DNA of 42,981 nt from NCBI GenBank assembly GCA_964435475.1, contig CAYSZB010000015.1:1-42981 (forward strand), given 5' to 3'. This document shows positions 1 through 8,352 of the stretch, one piece after another; within the stretch, counting starts at the first letter, position 1, and the number at the start of each line of letters is the position of its first letter. The notes under the pieces were generated by a model. The model worked only from the letters and a program-made list of their open reading frames with translations. It had not been told where the DNA came from and made no database searches. Origin of the DNA: CAYSZB01 sp964435475 (GTDB taxonomy: Bacteria; Chloroflexota; Anaerolineae; Anaerolineales; Anaerolineaceae). A program made the position numbers and the translations under genes.

Positions 1-2
1 CC

Positions 3-44
3 TTAGGACATTTCTACTTTGCTGACTTTAGGACATTTTAACTT
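3..44. repeat. Two copies of a 17-nt direct repeat, possible insertion-sequence end
   Basis: TTAGGACATTTCTACTT (3-19) and TTAGGACATTTTAACTT (28-44) match at 15 of 17 positions and are spaced 25 nt start to start. Multiple short subterminal repeats with a GGACATTT core are typical of the ends of IS21- or IS481-type elements (family knowledge). No transposase is visible because the window starts here, so the assignment is an inference. The rest of 45-172 holds only a possible promoter and the leader of the first gene. Confidence 0.4.
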
Positions 45-103
45 AGCCTTGACAACGCGCTCGGAGGAGACAGGCTGATTATTCATAAGGCTTTCTTCTG
101 GGC

Positions 104-109
104 TATAAT
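104..109 (+). promoter_or_regulatory. Possible -10 box for the SAF-domain gene
   Basis: A perfect TATAAT hexamer lies 63 nt upstream of the ATG at 173. No convincing -35 box is present at 16-18 nt spacing. The gene has a good ribosome binding site (GGAAGG at 162-167). Confidence 0.4.
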
Positions 110-172
110 AATTCGGCAGGAAATACCAGAGTGATCTGCGAATTTTGAGATATTTGTGCTTGGAAGGCAGTC

Positions 173-1330
173 ATGAAAGCAACAGAAAAAGCTAAGATCG
201 GAATTGTCGGTACAGGTTTTATCGGCGATGGGCTGAAGAAGACCATTGCCTTTTTACCAGATCTTTCTGTTTCCAAAATCCTGACCCAAAGGGGTCTGGA
301 TAGTTTTCCGGGCGAGCAGGTTTACACCAATTCAGTCGATGAGCTGATTGAAGAAAGTGACCTGGTGGTCGAATGTAATGGTGATGCAATTTATGCGACA
401 GAGGTTCTCTCCCAGGTATTGGATGCGGGAATCCCGGTGGTCACCATGGATGCCGAATTGCATATCACATCCGGTAGTTACTTGTCGACGAAGGGGCTGA
501 TCACAGAGGCAGAAGGCGACCAACCGGGAGCCCTATCTGCTTTGGGAAAAAGCCTGGCAAGTATCGGATTTGTACCCCTGGTGTATGGTAACTTGAAGGG
601 ATTTCTCAATTACAACCCAACCGTGGAAGATATGCAATATTGGGCAAAATTCCAGGGTATCTCACTGGAACAGGTAACCGAGTCTACCGATGGAACGAAA
701 GTGCAAGTGGAACAGGCTTTGATCGCCAATGGCATGGGCGCTGTAATTGGTAAACAAGGCATGCACGGACTTGAAAGCGAGGACATATATAAGGACTCGA
801 AGGTTTTAGCAAGCTATGCCAAGCAAAAAGGCATGCCAATCAGCGATTACCTGTTACGCAAGCCCCAGGCCAAGGGTTGGTTTCCAGCCGGGGTCTTTAT
901 TACAGCTGAATATGACCAAGGGCAGGCATCCGTCCTGAAGTACCTGAAATTGGGAGAAGGCCCTTTTTATACGCTGGTTAAAAATTACCACCTGTGCCAC
1001 CTTGAGATTCCCAACACGATACGGCAGGTATTACAGGGAGAAGGTGTGCTGTTGGATAACAGCATGCAACCGAGCGCCAGTGTGTGTGTGATCGCCAAGC
1101 AGGATCTGAAACCCGGCTTGCAGATCAAAAGGGCGAACCGTAGTTTCCTGGTACGTGGTGAGGCGCTATGCATCAAAGATGCCATGAACCATTTACCTTT
1201 GGGATTGACGTGTGACCTGGTTGTCAGACGACCCATAAAAGCAGGACAAATGATCGAACTGGATGACGTTGACCTGCCGGATTCGAGAGCTTATCAGGGA
1301 TGGCTTTTCACGAGAAGCCTTGTGAAGTAA
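173..1330 (+). CDS. NAD(P)-dependent dehydrogenase-like protein with C-terminal SAF domain
   Basis: The 385-residue protein begins with a Rossmann dinucleotide-binding motif (GIVGTGFIG, residues 10-18), as in homoserine dehydrogenase-like oxidoreductases. It ends with a SAF-type domain (about residues 300-375, containing the pattern RRPIKAGQMIELDD), the small beta fold also found at the end of NeuB synthases and in FlgA. The middle resembles the substrate domain of homoserine dehydrogenase-like proteins but I see no motif that fixes a substrate. The start is supported by GGAAGG six nt before ATG. It is a single-gene unit that ends at a bidirectional terminator shared with the convergent LCP gene. 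The reaction is unknown. Proteins of this architecture are sometimes misnamed flagellar FlgA because of the SAF domain; a sugar-acid or branched-sugar oxidoreductase is a more likely guess. Confidence 0.7.
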   Translation: MKATEKAKIGIVGTGFIGDGLKKTIAFLPDLSVSKILTQRGLDSFPGEQVYTNSVDELIEESDLVVECNGDAIYATEVLSQVLDAGIPVVTMDAELHITSGSYLSTKGLITEAEGDQPGALSALGKSLASIGFVPLVYGNLKGFLNYNPTVEDMQYWAKFQGISLEQVTESTDGTKVQVEQALIANGMGAVIGKQGMHGLESEDIYKDSKVLASYAKQKGMPISDYLLRKPQAKGWFPAGVFITAEYDQGQASVLKYLKLGEGPFYTLVKNYHLCHLEIPNTIRQVLQGEGVLLDNSMQPSASVCVIAKQDLKPGLQIKRANRSFLVRGEALCIKDAMNHLPLGLTCDLVVRRPIKAGQMIELDDVDLPDSRAYQGWLFTRSLVK

Positions 1331-1354
1331 ACATTCTCTCTTTCTCCTAATAAC

Positions 1355-1382
1355 AAAAAATACCGCCTTGCGGTATTTTTTT
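1355..1382. terminator. Bidirectional intrinsic terminator
   Basis: A perfect stem AAAAAATACCGC (1355-1366) pairs with GCGGTATTTTTT (1370-1381) around a three-base CTT loop. The A-run on the left and T-run on the right let it act on both strands. It lies between two convergent genes, where such a terminator is expected. Confidence 0.93.
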
Positions 1383-1412
1383 GTCTGTCGGCCTACCAGG
1401 TTTCTATCCAGA

Positions 1413-2813
1413 TCATGGGAATGGCTTGATGCTTGACCAGTCATCTCCCAGGATCATAATAATATGGATTGGTGAAGCGGGATCATACCTGCTGGTGATG
1501 CTGGCAGATTTCAGCTGCATCAGGTCAGCCAGGTATTTCAGGGTATAAGGTTTGGCGTTGTACATAACCAAACTGGAGTAAACAGTGTAATCTGCATTGG
1601 TTTCTTCCACCACGTTCAATCCCTGGTTGCGCAGATATTCAGCAGTGGACGCGGCCAGCCCGGAAATGGAAGAGCCATTTCGGACCGAGATCGACGCATC
1701 TTCAAGTACTGCCAACTCAAGAATATCTTTTCCCAACGCTGCGGGTCCAACCGCGACACCGCTGGAAAAGACTTCATCCCTTAACAGGCGGATCTTATCC
1801 AGTATCGGCTTCAGGATGTCCAATCCGTTGGGAGATCGTGCCATGATCACATATTCACCAGTGATCACGACTTGGTTTATCGAGTCTGAAGGTATTTCCA
1901 GGACCTTCAAGCCTAACTTGATGGCTTCTTCAAGGGAAAGGTTTGTTCGAATACCGCTTGAGATGCTGTTGTAGATGCTGTTGGCATTGGCGACAAGGGT
2001 TGGCATCATATTCAAGCTCATCACCTTATCGCGGATCGCAAATATCACTTGTTGTTGCCGTTTTGAGCGGTCAAAATCACCACCTTCAGTTGACCTTGCA
2101 CGGGCGTAGGCAAGTGCGAGTTCACCATTTAAAGTAGCTTCTCCAGCAGGTAGAATAACCGTGTTGTGTTTGCCAAGCGGGTCGATCTTTATCTCTTCTG
2201 GCACATCGATGGTAATTCCCCCGATCTGGTCTATCAGTGTGATGAAGGCTTGAAAGTCCACCTGGGCATAGTAGTGGATCGGAACACCAAGCAGTTCTTC
2301 AACCGTTCTCTTCGCCATCTCAGGACCACCACCAGGCATTTTATAGGCTTCGCCCAGGTAGTAAGCAGTGTTGATCTTATTGTAGTCAAACCCGGGAACA
2401 TTGACCCACAAGTCCCTCGGTATGGAGATAATGCCAGCCGTGTTATTCAATGGATCCAGGGTAAAGAGGATCATCGTATCCGTACGGGGCAGTTCACCAG
2501 CTTCCCAATCTCTGTAATCGAGACCCATAAACAACAGGTTTACGCGGCTGACACCATCCCAGGGATCGGGCATCGGTATGCTCGAGTCAACCAGGGGAAG
2601 GGCTGTAGTTTCGGTCTTTTCGGTGGTTTCACCGCCTTGTTGGGGTACTGGTGCACCTGGCAGGTTCAGCATCGTCATGGAGGATACAAAGTTGCTGGTA
2701 AAGATGCCCCCAACAATTGCCAGAATGATGGCAGACACACACATGATTAACAACATGATGCGAGTCGATCTTTTCCTGGGGAGCCAGGTTTTTAATTTTT
2801 CGAAAAAACGCAT
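1413..2813 (-). CDS. LytR-CpsA-Psr (LCP) family glycopolymer transferase
   Basis: The 466-residue protein has a short basic N-terminus, one membrane segment (about 19-43), an LCP catalytic domain (about 90-265) and a LytR_C-type C-terminal domain (about 362-455). Hallmarks of the LCP domain are visible: PRTDTMI (109-115), SIPRDLWV (130-137) and ARARSTEGGDFDRSKRQQ (237-254), whose arginines and aspartates bind the polyprenyl pyrophosphate substrate in characterised relatives. The family moves polyprenyl-linked glycopolymers onto peptidoglycan or other surface acceptors outside the membrane. It is the last gene of a minus-strand operon after a VanW-like and a Trm112-like gene, 39 nt behind the latter. 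Its presence beside the glycan island suggests attachment of surface polymer to the wall, though the acceptor in this lineage is not known from sequence. Confidence 0.93.
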   Translation of the reverse strand: MRFFEKLKTWLPRKRSTRIMLLIMCVSAIILAIVGGIFTSNFVSSMTMLNLPGAPVPQQGGETTEKTETTALPLVDSSIPMPDPWDGVSRVNLLFMGLDYRDWEAGELPRTDTMILFTLDPLNNTAGIISIPRDLWVNVPGFDYNKINTAYYLGEAYKMPGGGPEMAKRTVEELLGVPIHYYAQVDFQAFITLIDQIGGITIDVPEEIKIDPLGKHNTVILPAGEATLNGELALAYARARSTEGGDFDRSKRQQQVIFAIRDKVMSLNMMPTLVANANSIYNSISSGIRTNLSLEEAIKLGLKVLEIPSDSINQVVITGEYVIMARSPNGLDILKPILDKIRLLRDEVFSSGVAVGPAALGKDILELAVLEDASISVRNGSSISGLAASTAEYLRNQGLNVVEETNADYTVYSSLVMYNAKPYTLKYLADLMQLKSASITSRYDPASPIHIIMILGDDWSSIKPFP

Positions 2814-2852
2814 GAATTAACCTTGTAAATTTTCCTTTGGTAAACCGATTAC

Positions 2853-3074
2853 CTAATCCATCGGGGGAGGTGGTACGGGTAGATCCTGTTTGGCAGTCTG
2901 CTGCCATTTGTCACCTTCATCAATCAGCATGACCGGGATATCGGTAACAATGGGGTATTTCCTGTCACAATCCTGGCAGATCAACCAGCATTCCTTGAAA
3001 TATTCAAGCAAACCATCTTTTTCCTGCACGCAAGCCGGGCATCGTAATAAATCTAATAAATCTTGACTGACCAT
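2853..3074 (-). CDS. Trm112 family small zinc-ribbon protein
   Basis: This 73-residue protein has two CxxC knuckles (C12/C15 and C33/C36) and the family pattern LLDLLRCPAC, then YPIVTDIPVML near residues 40-50. Trm112 proteins are small zinc-ribbon proteins that in eukaryotes and archaea activate methyltransferases; bacterial members are often of unassigned function. The ATG at 3074 is chosen because GGAGG sits five nt upstream; a TTG four codons further upstream would place the Shine-Dalgarno sequence inside the gene. The proline-rich tail PVPPPP is unusual but short. It sits between the VanW-like and LCP genes in one operon, which may be chance or may hint at an envelope-related methyltransferase partner. 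Confidence 0.88.
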   Translation of the reverse strand: MVSQDLLDLLRCPACVQEKDGLLEYFKECWLICQDCDRKYPIVTDIPVMLIDEGDKWQQTAKQDLPVPPPPMD

Positions 3075-3151
3075 AACTTCCTCCAAATTGAAATTCGGTG
3101 ATCTTAATAATATTCAGGATTTTTATTTTACCATGTACGGCATTGGTAATT

Positions 3152-5008
3152 TTACGGCGTTGGTGTCGGGATGTCTTTGGTTCCAGGACCATATTCATAT
3201 ATTGCCCGCCAGGGTTGAAACTGGGTGACAAAACTATCTTCAAAATAGATCACGCCATCGCGGTAAACATCGCGGTTCACCCGAATGTATGCACCATCGG
3301 CTTCGAAATCCACTTTTTTGATCTCACCCTCATCAAGCTCCGGGTTCAGACGGTAGAGAGGCTCCGGGGCTTTGATAATATTGGTTGGGCCTGTGGTTTC
3401 CCATTGAACACTGCGATTGTCGCTGGTCGAATAAAACTTCCAGGTGAGTGAATAATAATTACCCACATAGGTTTCCATCAATAACCAGTGATCAGTATCA
3501 TTGGTAAACTTGAAGTCAACAATTGGTACGTAAACGGTTGCGTCGAGCCCTGCAAGGTTGGGGTCTACCGAGCCATCCCGCTTCATTTCATAATAACTGA
3601 CACGGTACGCATGGGCGTGGCGCTCGTTGATGGGATAACCGGCAAAAAAGGCTGCCCGGAAGAGGGTTGTACTTACCTGGCAAACTCCACCGCCGACACC
3701 GGCAATAGTCTGGTCGCCCAGGATGATCAAGGCTTCAGCGTAGCCATTCTCAAGACTGATATTTCCCAAAGCATCAGCCATTGAAAAAGTTGTGTGGGGT
3801 GGGATCAATAAGCCGTGGAATTGCTTGGAAGCGGTCTGGATATTCTGCACACGTGAAGCTGCGGAACCGTAGAAATATGATGTCTCAGCATGTATCAGTT
3901 CTGTGATCCCCAGTTCCTCGCCGGTGGTGGTGTCTTTTGCTGCAGGTTCTATAACATTCATGGCCAGGGTGACTGCATGGTTCCCCTGCATGATCGCCTG
4001 ATCGATCGCGTCCAGACTGTCATTTATGTTTAATTCGCGTCCGATCAAGGCAGGAGAAATGACCTCCAACTTGCGTGTATCGTCATTGAATATGAAACGG
4101 GCATTGACCGGGTAGATCCTCAAACCGGGTGCCAGGCTGCTTAAATAAGCCTGCAGCAGGTTGCGATTCACCCCGATGGTGTACCCAGCTTTGTCTTCTT
4201 CAGATTCGCGCTTGACAACAAGCAGGTTAGCCAGGTCCGCCTGGGAGATCGTCCAGGGACCGGCGTCCGGGTTCTCACCCGGCAAGTTAAGGACCAGCGG
4301 CGCAGAAAGTATTGTTTTTGCCTGTTTGGCGGCTGTATCTGCATCCATGATCACAGGCGCTGTCTCCTCGACAACAAGAGTGATCACTGCATCATTCATA
4401 TTATTTAATGGCTCGTCAATTGCCAGCAAAGTTTTTTCAATGTTGAGTGTGCGCCCTACCTGTCCTGAGTTGACGATCACCTCTGCACCATTCAAGGATA
4501 GGTTAGCTTCCAAAACCGGGACATCGATTTGTTTTGCCAGTGACTGCAGGTAGGCGTATGCCTGGGGTTGGTTATAAATGGCAATTGGAGACACCTGAAT
4601 CCCCTGGTTCCAGGCCTGGAATTGTTTAAGAATATTGAGCACAAAACCCCGACCGCGGCCAATTTGATATGCCTGACGGGCGGTAGATTCAAGGTCCATA
4701 AAAAGGCCCAGGTCCATCGGGCTGGTCAGCCAGGTTTGCGATCCGTCAACCAGGAGAATCTTGCCGTTGGTCTGGTAATCCAGTTGACCATCAAGGGCTG
4801 TTTTTGCCTGCTCAATGTTCAGACCCGAAAGGTCCACACCGCCCACATATACCCCGGGATAGATATGATCTCGGTGTTTTACCTCATAACCCATAACCAG
4901 GGAGAGACCCGCGATGGCAAATAAGATAAAGCCTAAGAATAAAGCCAAGAGAAGATGAACCAGCCAGCTTTGTCTTCTTTGCGGTGTAATTAGAGCAGTT
5001 TTTTCCAT
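3152..5008 (-). CDS. VanW family protein with YoaR-like peptidoglycan-binding domains
   Basis: The protein is about 618 residues and has an N-terminal membrane anchor (about 15-40), two repeated extracellular regions of the YoaR/PG_binding_4 type (about 60-220 and 225-355), and a VanW domain (about 380-510) with the hallmark GVGGGVCQVSTTL motif. A C-terminal beta-rich region follows. VanW proteins are exported envelope proteins of Gram-positive bacteria and Chloroflexota; a precise role is not established, and vancomycin resistance should not be inferred. The start is uncertain: GTG at 5029 adds seven residues, but a TATAAT box at 5018-5023 would start the transcript near 5011, so ATG at 5008 fits a leaderless mRNA. 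First gene of the three-gene operon, 77 nt before the Trm112-like gene. Confidence 0.88.
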   Translation of the reverse strand: MEKTALITPQRRQSWLVHLLLALFLGFILFAIAGLSLVMGYEVKHRDHIYPGVYVGGVDLSGLNIEQAKTALDGQLDYQTNGKILLVDGSQTWLTSPMDLGLFMDLESTARQAYQIGRGRGFVLNILKQFQAWNQGIQVSPIAIYNQPQAYAYLQSLAKQIDVPVLEANLSLNGAEVIVNSGQVGRTLNIEKTLLAIDEPLNNMNDAVITLVVEETAPVIMDADTAAKQAKTILSAPLVLNLPGENPDAGPWTISQADLANLLVVKRESEEDKAGYTIGVNRNLLQAYLSSLAPGLRIYPVNARFIFNDDTRKLEVISPALIGRELNINDSLDAIDQAIMQGNHAVTLAMNVIEPAAKDTTTGEELGITELIHAETSYFYGSAASRVQNIQTASKQFHGLLIPPHTTFSMADALGNISLENGYAEALIILGDQTIAGVGGGVCQVSTTLFRAAFFAGYPINERHAHAYRVSYYEMKRDGSVDPNLAGLDATVYVPIVDFKFTNDTDHWLLMETYVGNYYSLTWKFYSTSDNRSVQWETTGPTNIIKAPEPLYRLNPELDEGEIKKVDFEADGAYIRVNRDVYRDGVIYFEDSFVTQFQPWRAIYEYGPGTKDIPTPTP

Positions 5009-5017
5009 ATCATTTCG

Positions 5018-5023
5018 ATTATA
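5018..5023 (-). promoter_or_regulatory. -10 box of the VanW operon, likely leaderless
   Basis: On the minus strand a perfect TATAAT is followed after nine nt by the ATG at 5008. No ribosome binding site lies between. The -35 region is not recognisable. This arrangement predicts a transcript with almost no leader. Confidence 0.5.
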
Positions 5024-5155
5024 ATGCACAACCAGTTCGCCTGATTTGCACGCAAAACCTGTTAATCATTTTCATGTATTCAAATGCAATGACGTTCCAG
5101 GGTAATTAAAGTTCCCTTTTTGTGGTCTGTGGATAAGAGCGAATTGAAATTAAGG

Positions 5156-5161
5156 TAAAAT
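5156..5161 (+). promoter_or_regulatory. Possible -10 box before the CAP/LysM leader
   Basis: TAAAAT would start transcription near 5168, just at the foot of the hairpin at 5171-5198. No clear -35 box was found, so this is tentative. Confidence 0.3.
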
Positions 5162-5170
5162 ACAAAAATG

Positions 5171-5202
5171 ACAGGGCGTTGGGTCAAGAACGCCCTGTTT
5201 TT
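5171..5202 (+). terminator. Intrinsic-terminator-like hairpin in the leader of the CAP/LysM gene
   Basis: ACAGGGCGTT (5171-5180) pairs perfectly with AACGCCCTGT (5189-5198) around an eight-base loop and is followed by TTTTT (5198-5202). It looks like a complete intrinsic terminator, but no plus-strand gene lies upstream: the VanW operon diverges. It may be an attenuator, a stabilising 5' stem, or a terminator for antisense transcripts. Confidence 0.7.
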
Positions 5203-5209
5203 ATTGAAT

Positions 5210-6181
5210 ATGAAAATGATACAAAAGGCTTCCAAAAATTTTTTTCAATTTACGACATTGGGGTTGGTTTTTGTGGTTGCGTTACTGCAATTTGTCAATG
5301 TCAAAGCCCAGGCAGGAAGCGCTTACGACCTGATTAACGAAGTCAATGCCCTTAGAACAGCGAATGGATTGCCAGCTTTCAGCATCAATGCCCAGTTGAT
5401 GGCAGCTGCCCAGGGACACGCTGACTGGATCAGCGCGACCGGGCAGGGGGGACATATCGGTGTGGATGGGACCTATGCGGTTGATCGGGCAAGGATTGCC
5501 GGTTATGTAGGTTTGGTCAACGAAAACTGGGCACGCGGTTATGGGCTGTCAGTGTACGATTGCATTTATATAAGTTGGAATGATCCCGATCACATGGGTA
5601 ATATGCTGGCATCGTGGCACAACGAGGTGGGTGCCGGGGTGAGCATCGATTCTGAAAACAGGGTGACTTACATTTTGAATGTTGGCCATACCACCGGCAG
5701 TAATCCTATTACCCTGCCGACATCAGCCCCGGGAGCGACTAGCGAGCCTTATGTCCAACCCATTATAACCTCAACCCCAGGTACCAATGGTCAGATCACG
5801 CATAAAGTAGTCTATGGTGAGACGTTATGGACGATATCAGAGGCATATGGGATCAGTCTGGATGAGCTTCTTAGTTTAAATGGATTGACAATGGAATCCG
5901 CCATTTACCCGGATGAGATACTGATCATAAAGGTTGGATCAACCCCAGAGCCAACCCCTACCACCGGAATCACCCCAAATCCGACCCTGAAACCAACCCA
6001 AACACCCCGACCAACCTTCACACCGTTGATAACCCAAATTGATACGCCCCAAGCGGAGGTAACTCCTGGTGTCATGCAACGCATCTTCAGTGGGGATCGT
6101 ATGGGCGTGGGAATAGCTTTGATCGGCATTTGCATCCTGGGGCTTGCCTTACTGATCATCAGTACAAGGCGCGTGCAGTAA
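5210..6181 (+). CDS. Secreted CAP-domain protein with LysM and C-terminal membrane anchor
   Basis: From the ATG at 5210 the protein has 323 residues. A signal peptide (about 1-34, ending near VKAQA) is followed by a CAP/SCP domain (about 38-165), one LysM module (about 200-245, HKVVYGETLWTISEAYGIS), a Thr/Pro-rich linker and a C-terminal hydrophobic segment with a short basic tail (RR). CAP proteins are exported proteins of varied function; LysM binds peptidoglycan or chitin-like glycans. The anchor plus LysM suggests display on the cell surface. An upstream ATG at 5168 would be inside a terminator-like hairpin and would add fourteen residues before the signal peptide, so I reject it. No strong ribosome binding site precedes either 5210 or the in-frame ATG at 5216. 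The gene converges on galK with only an 11-nt gap. Confidence 0.88.
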   Translation: MKMIQKASKNFFQFTTLGLVFVVALLQFVNVKAQAGSAYDLINEVNALRTANGLPAFSINAQLMAAAQGHADWISATGQGGHIGVDGTYAVDRARIAGYVGLVNENWARGYGLSVYDCIYISWNDPDHMGNMLASWHNEVGAGVSIDSENRVTYILNVGHTTGSNPITLPTSAPGATSEPYVQPIITSTPGTNGQITHKVVYGETLWTISEAYGISLDELLSLNGLTMESAIYPDEILIIKVGSTPEPTPTTGITPNPTLKPTQTPRPTFTPLITQIDTPQAEVTPGVMQRIFSGDRMGVGIALIGICILGLALLIISTRRVQ

Positions 6182-6192
6182 GTTCAAGATGC

Positions 6193-7332
6193 CTATCTGT
6201 CGATCACTGCAGCTCCTGGCACCGCCTGACAATGGTAGACTCTGGCATCTTTCCCGGTAAGTCTCTTATACTGCGATGAAAGTGTACTCAAAAAATCCTG
6301 GACAGCATCATTACGCACCAGGTTTACTGTGCAACCGCCAAAGCCTGCCCCGGTCAGCCGCGCACCCAGGCACCCGGGATGTACTGAGGCGATCTCGACC
6401 AGTGCATCGAGTTCGGGGCAACTCACTTCATACAGGTCTCGCAGGCTTGCATGACAGGCAAACATCAGTTGACCAAAAGCTGCTGCATTATTATTACCCA
6501 GATAGTCCACTGCCTGGCTTACACGGGCGATTTCCTCCACCACATGCTGAGCGCGCAAGCGGGGACCGCGATCCAGGAGATGTGCATGTGACTGGAATTC
6601 AGCGATCGTAACATCGCGCAAGGCTTTGATGCCTGGCAGGTGCTGCTGCAGAATGGTAAGAGCCTGCTGGCAATCGTGCCGGCGATCGTTGTAAGCTGAC
6701 CCGGAAAGGGTCCTGCGGACGGTCGAATCGGCTACAATGATGGAAGTGTTTCCAGGCAAAGAATGCGAATTCCAGGAGAGATCACGCGTGTCAAAGGTCA
6801 GGATGTGCCCTGCCTCACCAAACATACTGGCAAACTGATCCATGAGGCCCGAATGAACACCCACATAGTCATTTTCTGCTTTCTGGCAGAGTTGGGTAAG
6901 GCGCATTTTTGATATTTGTGAGTTGCTGATGTGTTGCCAGCTGATGGCAAACGCGACTTCCACAGCAGCGGAAGAACTCAGTCCTGCACCGATGGGCACA
7001 TTGGAGGTCAGGTCAACTTCCAGACCGGGCACATCGCAACCTTCTTCAATCAGTGCCCAGGCAACCCCAGCCGGGTAAAGGGCGAATGAGGGTAGAGGTT
7101 GTCCTTCAATATCAATCTTTTCCGCAAGATGATCCAATGGAATGGTCACAGACCTTGAAAAATCCAGGGCATTCAACAGGAGAACTTTTCCTGAGATAGG
7201 CTGGCATTTGAGATGAACATAGCGATCAATGGCGGCTGGCATGACGATGCCATCGTTGTAGTCAACATGTTCACCCAAAAGGTTGACCCTGCCCGGGGCG
7301 GTTGTGATGAAGGTTCCTGGATTGGTGGTCAT
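6193..7332 (-). CDS. galK: Galactokinase
   Basis: The 379-residue protein is a GHMP kinase that phosphorylates galactose at C1 in the Leloir pathway. The galactokinase signature GRVNLLGEHVDYNDG is near residues 15-29, the ATP-binding loop PIGAGLSSSAAVEVAF near 112-127, and the third motif TGAGFGGCTVNLV near 331-343. Length matches bacterial GalK (about 380-390). The start overlaps the stop of the upstream GIY-YIG gene by one base (TGATG), which points to coupled translation. No galT, galE or galactose regulator is visible nearby, so the kinase sits away from the rest of the pathway. Alternative sugars for GHMP kinases exist, but the GEHVDYNDG signature favours galactose. Confidence 0.93.
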   Translation of the reverse strand: MTTNPGTFITTAPGRVNLLGEHVDYNDGIVMPAAIDRYVHLKCQPISGKVLLLNALDFSRSVTIPLDHLAEKIDIEGQPLPSFALYPAGVAWALIEEGCDVPGLEVDLTSNVPIGAGLSSSAAVEVAFAISWQHISNSQISKMRLTQLCQKAENDYVGVHSGLMDQFASMFGEAGHILTFDTRDLSWNSHSLPGNTSIIVADSTVRRTLSGSAYNDRRHDCQQALTILQQHLPGIKALRDVTIAEFQSHAHLLDRGPRLRAQHVVEEIARVSQAVDYLGNNNAAAFGQLMFACHASLRDLYEVSCPELDALVEIASVHPGCLGARLTGAGFGGCTVNLVRNDAVQDFLSTLSSQYKRLTGKDARVYHCQAVPGAAVIDR

Positions 7333-7613
7333 CAGGTTGTTCCTGGAGTGGAAATTTCTGAGTCAAGTGACTTGCTGGCGATCAGATCCTGTTTGCGTTG
7401 ATGAGTCCATCTCTTGATCTGGATCTCACGCTTCATGGCACTCAACTGGTCGGGCTGTTCTTCAAAGTAAACGAGCTTAACAGGCAGGTGCATGCGTGTA
7501 TATGCAGCACCTCTGCCGGCATTATGTTGTTTTAATCGCCTGATGGGGTCTTTGCTCCAGCCTGTGTAGTAGGAACCGTTTGAGCACTCAAGGATGTAGC
7601 AATAGAAAGCCAT
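7332..7613 (-). CDS. GIY-YIG domain protein (UPF0213/YhbQ-like)
   Basis: The 93-residue protein is almost entirely one GIY-YIG nuclease fold: YCYILECSNGSYYTGWS, then R and H/Y catalytic-type residues in DPIRRLKQHNAGRGAAYT, and the helix SAMKREIQIKRW. Single-domain proteins of this type occur widely, and some cut or nick DNA; the role is unclear. ATG at 7613 is preferred over an upstream start at 7631 because it begins directly at the fold and lies seven nt after a TATACT box (leaderless). It overlaps galK by one base. Confidence 0.85.
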   Translation of the reverse strand: MAFYCYILECSNGSYYTGWSKDPIRRLKQHNAGRGAAYTRMHLPVKLVYFEEQPDQLSAMKREIQIKRWTHQRKQDLIASKSLDSEISTPGTT

Positions 7614-7620
7614 TGATACA

Positions 7621-7626
7621 AGTATA
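7621..7626 (-). promoter_or_regulatory. Possible -10 box of the GIY-YIG/galK unit
   Basis: TATACT on the minus strand ends seven nt before the ATG at 7613. This spacing predicts a leaderless transcript. No -35 box is recognised, and the upstream M50 gene may also read through. Confidence 0.35.
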
Positions 7627-7665
7627 ACCAAGAAATTCCCCGGTCGGTTTAATTAATCTGATAAG

Positions 7666-8316
7666 TTAATAGACACCGATCAGCAGGCGTGTCAATTGCA
7701 CCATGGGGGTACGGATGAGCATGCTGATGATGTCAAAATTGACCAATGGACCAATGATCACGATAGCGAGCAGGACCATGGGCGCATAAGGTCGCATTTT
7801 TTCCATCCATTCAGAGGCCCTGGGAGGTAAAAAGAACAAAAGCACCTTTTCGCCGTCCAGGGGAGCGAGTGGTATCAGGTTGAACAGGAAGAGGGTGAGG
7901 TTGATGACCACAAATTCTAGAAGGAATTGTCCCCATGAAGGAAGGATGGCACCTGACGCATTGGCGTAAAGGGGCAGTCTGGCAAAACGAATGATCAGGC
8001 CTGCTATTACCGCCATGAGGAGATTGGAAAGCGGCCCTGCCAACGAAACCAGCATCAAGGCGGCTCTTGACCTTTGCCTTAAGCGGTAAGGGTTGACCGG
8101 CACGGGCTTTGCCCAACCAAAACCCGCCAGGAGGAGCATGACTGTGCCGATCGGGTCTAAATGGGAAAAAGGATTGAGCGTTAACCGACCCGCCTGGCGT
8201 GGTGTCTCATCCCCGAACCAGGTAGCAACCAATGCATGAGAAAACTCATGCAGGGTGAAAGCGATCATCAGGATGATGATCCTTGAAAGCAGGGTCGGCA
8301 GGTTCAAATTCAGCAT
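7666..8316 (-). CDS. Site-2 protease family (M50) membrane metalloprotease
   Basis: The 216-residue integral membrane protein has the zinc-binding HEFSH motif in its first membrane segment (residues 23-27) and the third ligand region NLIPLAPLDGEKVL (about 145-158). The AGPLSN segment (about 94-99) and four to five further hydrophobic stretches match the minimal M50B site-2 protease core. Such enzymes cut substrates within the membrane; compact ones without PDZ or CBS domains have mostly unknown substrates. Transcribed divergently from the DUF951/tsaE operon from a 66-bp shared intergenic region. A weak GAAGGAG lies 14 nt before the ATG. The following GIY-YIG gene is 52 nt downstream. Confidence 0.92.
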   Translation of the reverse strand: MLNLNLPTLLSRIIILMIAFTLHEFSHALVATWFGDETPRQAGRLTLNPFSHLDPIGTVMLLLAGFGWAKPVPVNPYRLRQRSRAALMLVSLAGPLSNLLMAVIAGLIIRFARLPLYANASGAILPSWGQFLLEFVVINLTLFLFNLIPLAPLDGEKVLLFFLPPRASEWMEKMRPYAPMVLLAIVIIGPLVNFDIISMLIRTPMVQLTRLLIGVY

Positions 8317-8352
8317 AAAAGAGGCAGGTGCTCCTTCTAAGGTTGCGCTGGC

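Noticed and set aside
2166..2750. 194-codon open frame on the plus strand within the LCP gene
   Set aside because: It lies fully antisense to a well-supported LCP gene, has no family motif, and its composition is that of a mirror frame.
3152..5008. Vancomycin resistance function for the VanW-like gene
   Set aside because: VanW domains are common in non-resistant bacteria, and no vanHAX ligase genes are present.
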